Below are positions 5,777 to 6,171 of a stretch of DNA of 6,171 nt, piece after piece. The stretch is from Halobacteriaceae archaeon Tc-Br11_E2g27. GTDB lineage: Archaea > Halobacteriota > Halobacteria > Halobacteriales > Haloarculaceae. The stretch is taken from contig LKNH01000154.1 of the NCBI GenBank assembly GCA_001564135.1, positions 1 through 6,171 on the forward strand. Reading direction: 5' to 3'. The notes under the pieces are model-generated. The model was not told the DNA's origin and did not search any database. It was given only the letters and a program-made list of their open reading frames with translations. How positions within the stretch are numbered: position 1 is the stretch's first letter; each line of letters starts with the position of its first letter. A program made the translations under genes and the position numbers.

Positions 5777-5808
5777 ATATCCCTACCACGCCTGCCGTTC
5801 ACATACCG

Positions 5809-5820
5809 CATTTTTAATAA
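5809..5820 (-). promoter_or_regulatory. TATA region of the hydrolase gene
   Basis: TTATTAAAAATG on the minus strand, 33-44 bases before the ATG at 5776. Transcription would start around 5785-5795, leaving a short leader of roughly 10-20 bases. GTAGGGA just before the ATG could be a weak ribosome binding site. Confidence 0.5.
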
Positions 5821-5822
5821 TA

Positions 5823-5847
5823 ACTGTGATTTACAGTATCAATACTG
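5823..5847. repeat. Nested inverted repeats upstream of the hydrolase promoter
   Basis: ACTGT-5 bases-ACAGT (5823-5837) overlaps CAGTAT-2 bases-ATACTG (5834-5847). Both are perfect dyads and both lie directly upstream of the hydrolase TATA region, where an archaeal activator or repressor would bind. The regulatory role is inferred only from position and symmetry. Confidence 0.35.
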
Positions 5848-5987
5848 ATAGCTGTAGCATGAGGTGTGTATCACCAGCAAATGCCAAAAGTTGGCGACGA
5901 AATCACTTTGAAATTATGACTAAATGAGACAAGTATGAAAAACCGGAGTGTCGCACAGTTTTTCCCGCTACCGCGCGTAGGGAGAGC

Positions 5988-6171
5988 ATGTTGCTCGTTC
6001 GCGGGCGTGCTGGCGGCAGTGCACTGACGGGGACAATCTACGAACCAGGAGAAGATGTTCCGTCGTTCCGGGGTTCGCCTGAAACTGATGCCCCCTACGT
6101 CTGGATTTGTGATGAGTTCTACGAGGTCTCATCCGGTGGGAGTACACAGGTCATCAACGACCAGGAACTTC
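5988..6171 (+). CDS. Conserved haloarchaeal hypothetical protein, 5' part only
   Basis: An open frame from the ATG at 5988 runs off the window after 61 codons without a stop. The product begins MLLVRGRAGG, continues with LTGTIYEPGEDVPSFRG (about 13-29) and has APYVWICDEFYEVSSGG (about 35-51). It is acidic, and I see no signal peptide or known catalytic motif. It reads like a small protein family conserved in haloarchaea; DUF7113 is my guess from memory and is unverified. GTAGGGAG just before the ATG may be a ribosome binding site, and a T-run at 5959-5963 lies near -27. Its upstream spacer (5777-5987) is shared with the divergent hydrolase gene. Confidence 0.65.
   Translation, partial: MLLVRGRAGGSALTGTIYEPGEDVPSFRGSPETDAPYVWICDEFYEVSSGGSTQVINDQEL

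Noticed and set aside
5935..6027. 30-codon frame beginning MKNRSVAQFF before the last gene
   Set aside because: It overlaps the start of the conserved hypothetical gene in another frame and shows no motif. It could be a leader peptide, but nothing supports that.

Overview
The window looks like chromosomal DNA of a halophilic archaeon (class Halobacteria). The proteins are acidic. Several genes have a TATA-like hexamer about 25-31 bases before the start codon and little or no Shine-Dalgarno sequence, as expected for leaderless haloarchaeal transcripts. One protein has a twin-arginine signal, and several proteins resemble families I know mainly from haloarchaea. Base composition seems moderate for the group, and I cannot name a genus.

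Left part (31-3508): a Nudix hydrolase of the CoA-pyrophosphatase type (minus strand) is divergent from a tight plus-strand cluster of three genes. These encode a YfcE/MJ0936-type metallophosphodiesterase (755-1249), an FAD-dependent oxidase related to alkylglycerone-phosphate synthase (1252-2877), and a uracil-DNA-glycosylase-superfamily protein (2861-3508). The first two are 2 bases apart and the last two overlap by 17 bases, so they are almost certainly co-transcribed.

Middle (3509-3772): an intact tRNA-Lys(TTT) gene lies on the minus strand with its own TATA box. Its last 23 bases plus 25 bases of downstream flank recur exactly 100 bases away (48 bp, 47 identical). This arrangement looks like the scar of an integrative element that used the tRNA 3' end as attachment site. 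No integrase gene is visible.

Right part (3776-6171): a haloarchaeal DNA-binding-like protein (ParB-like helical core plus ribbon-helix-helix-like tail, apparently DUF7119) is divergent from a small CPCC zinc-ribbon protein. Next comes a Tat-exported alpha/beta hydrolase with six cysteines on the minus strand, convergent with the CPCC gene. A 211-base A+T-richer spacer with nested inverted repeats follows. Last is the start of a conserved haloarchaeal hypothetical gene that runs off the window.

The most interesting items are the tRNA-Lys duplication scar, and the three-gene cluster whose oxidase and glycosylase-like members both deviate from the active-site patterns of their named families. 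I see no CRISPR array, transposase, rRNA or clear defence system.
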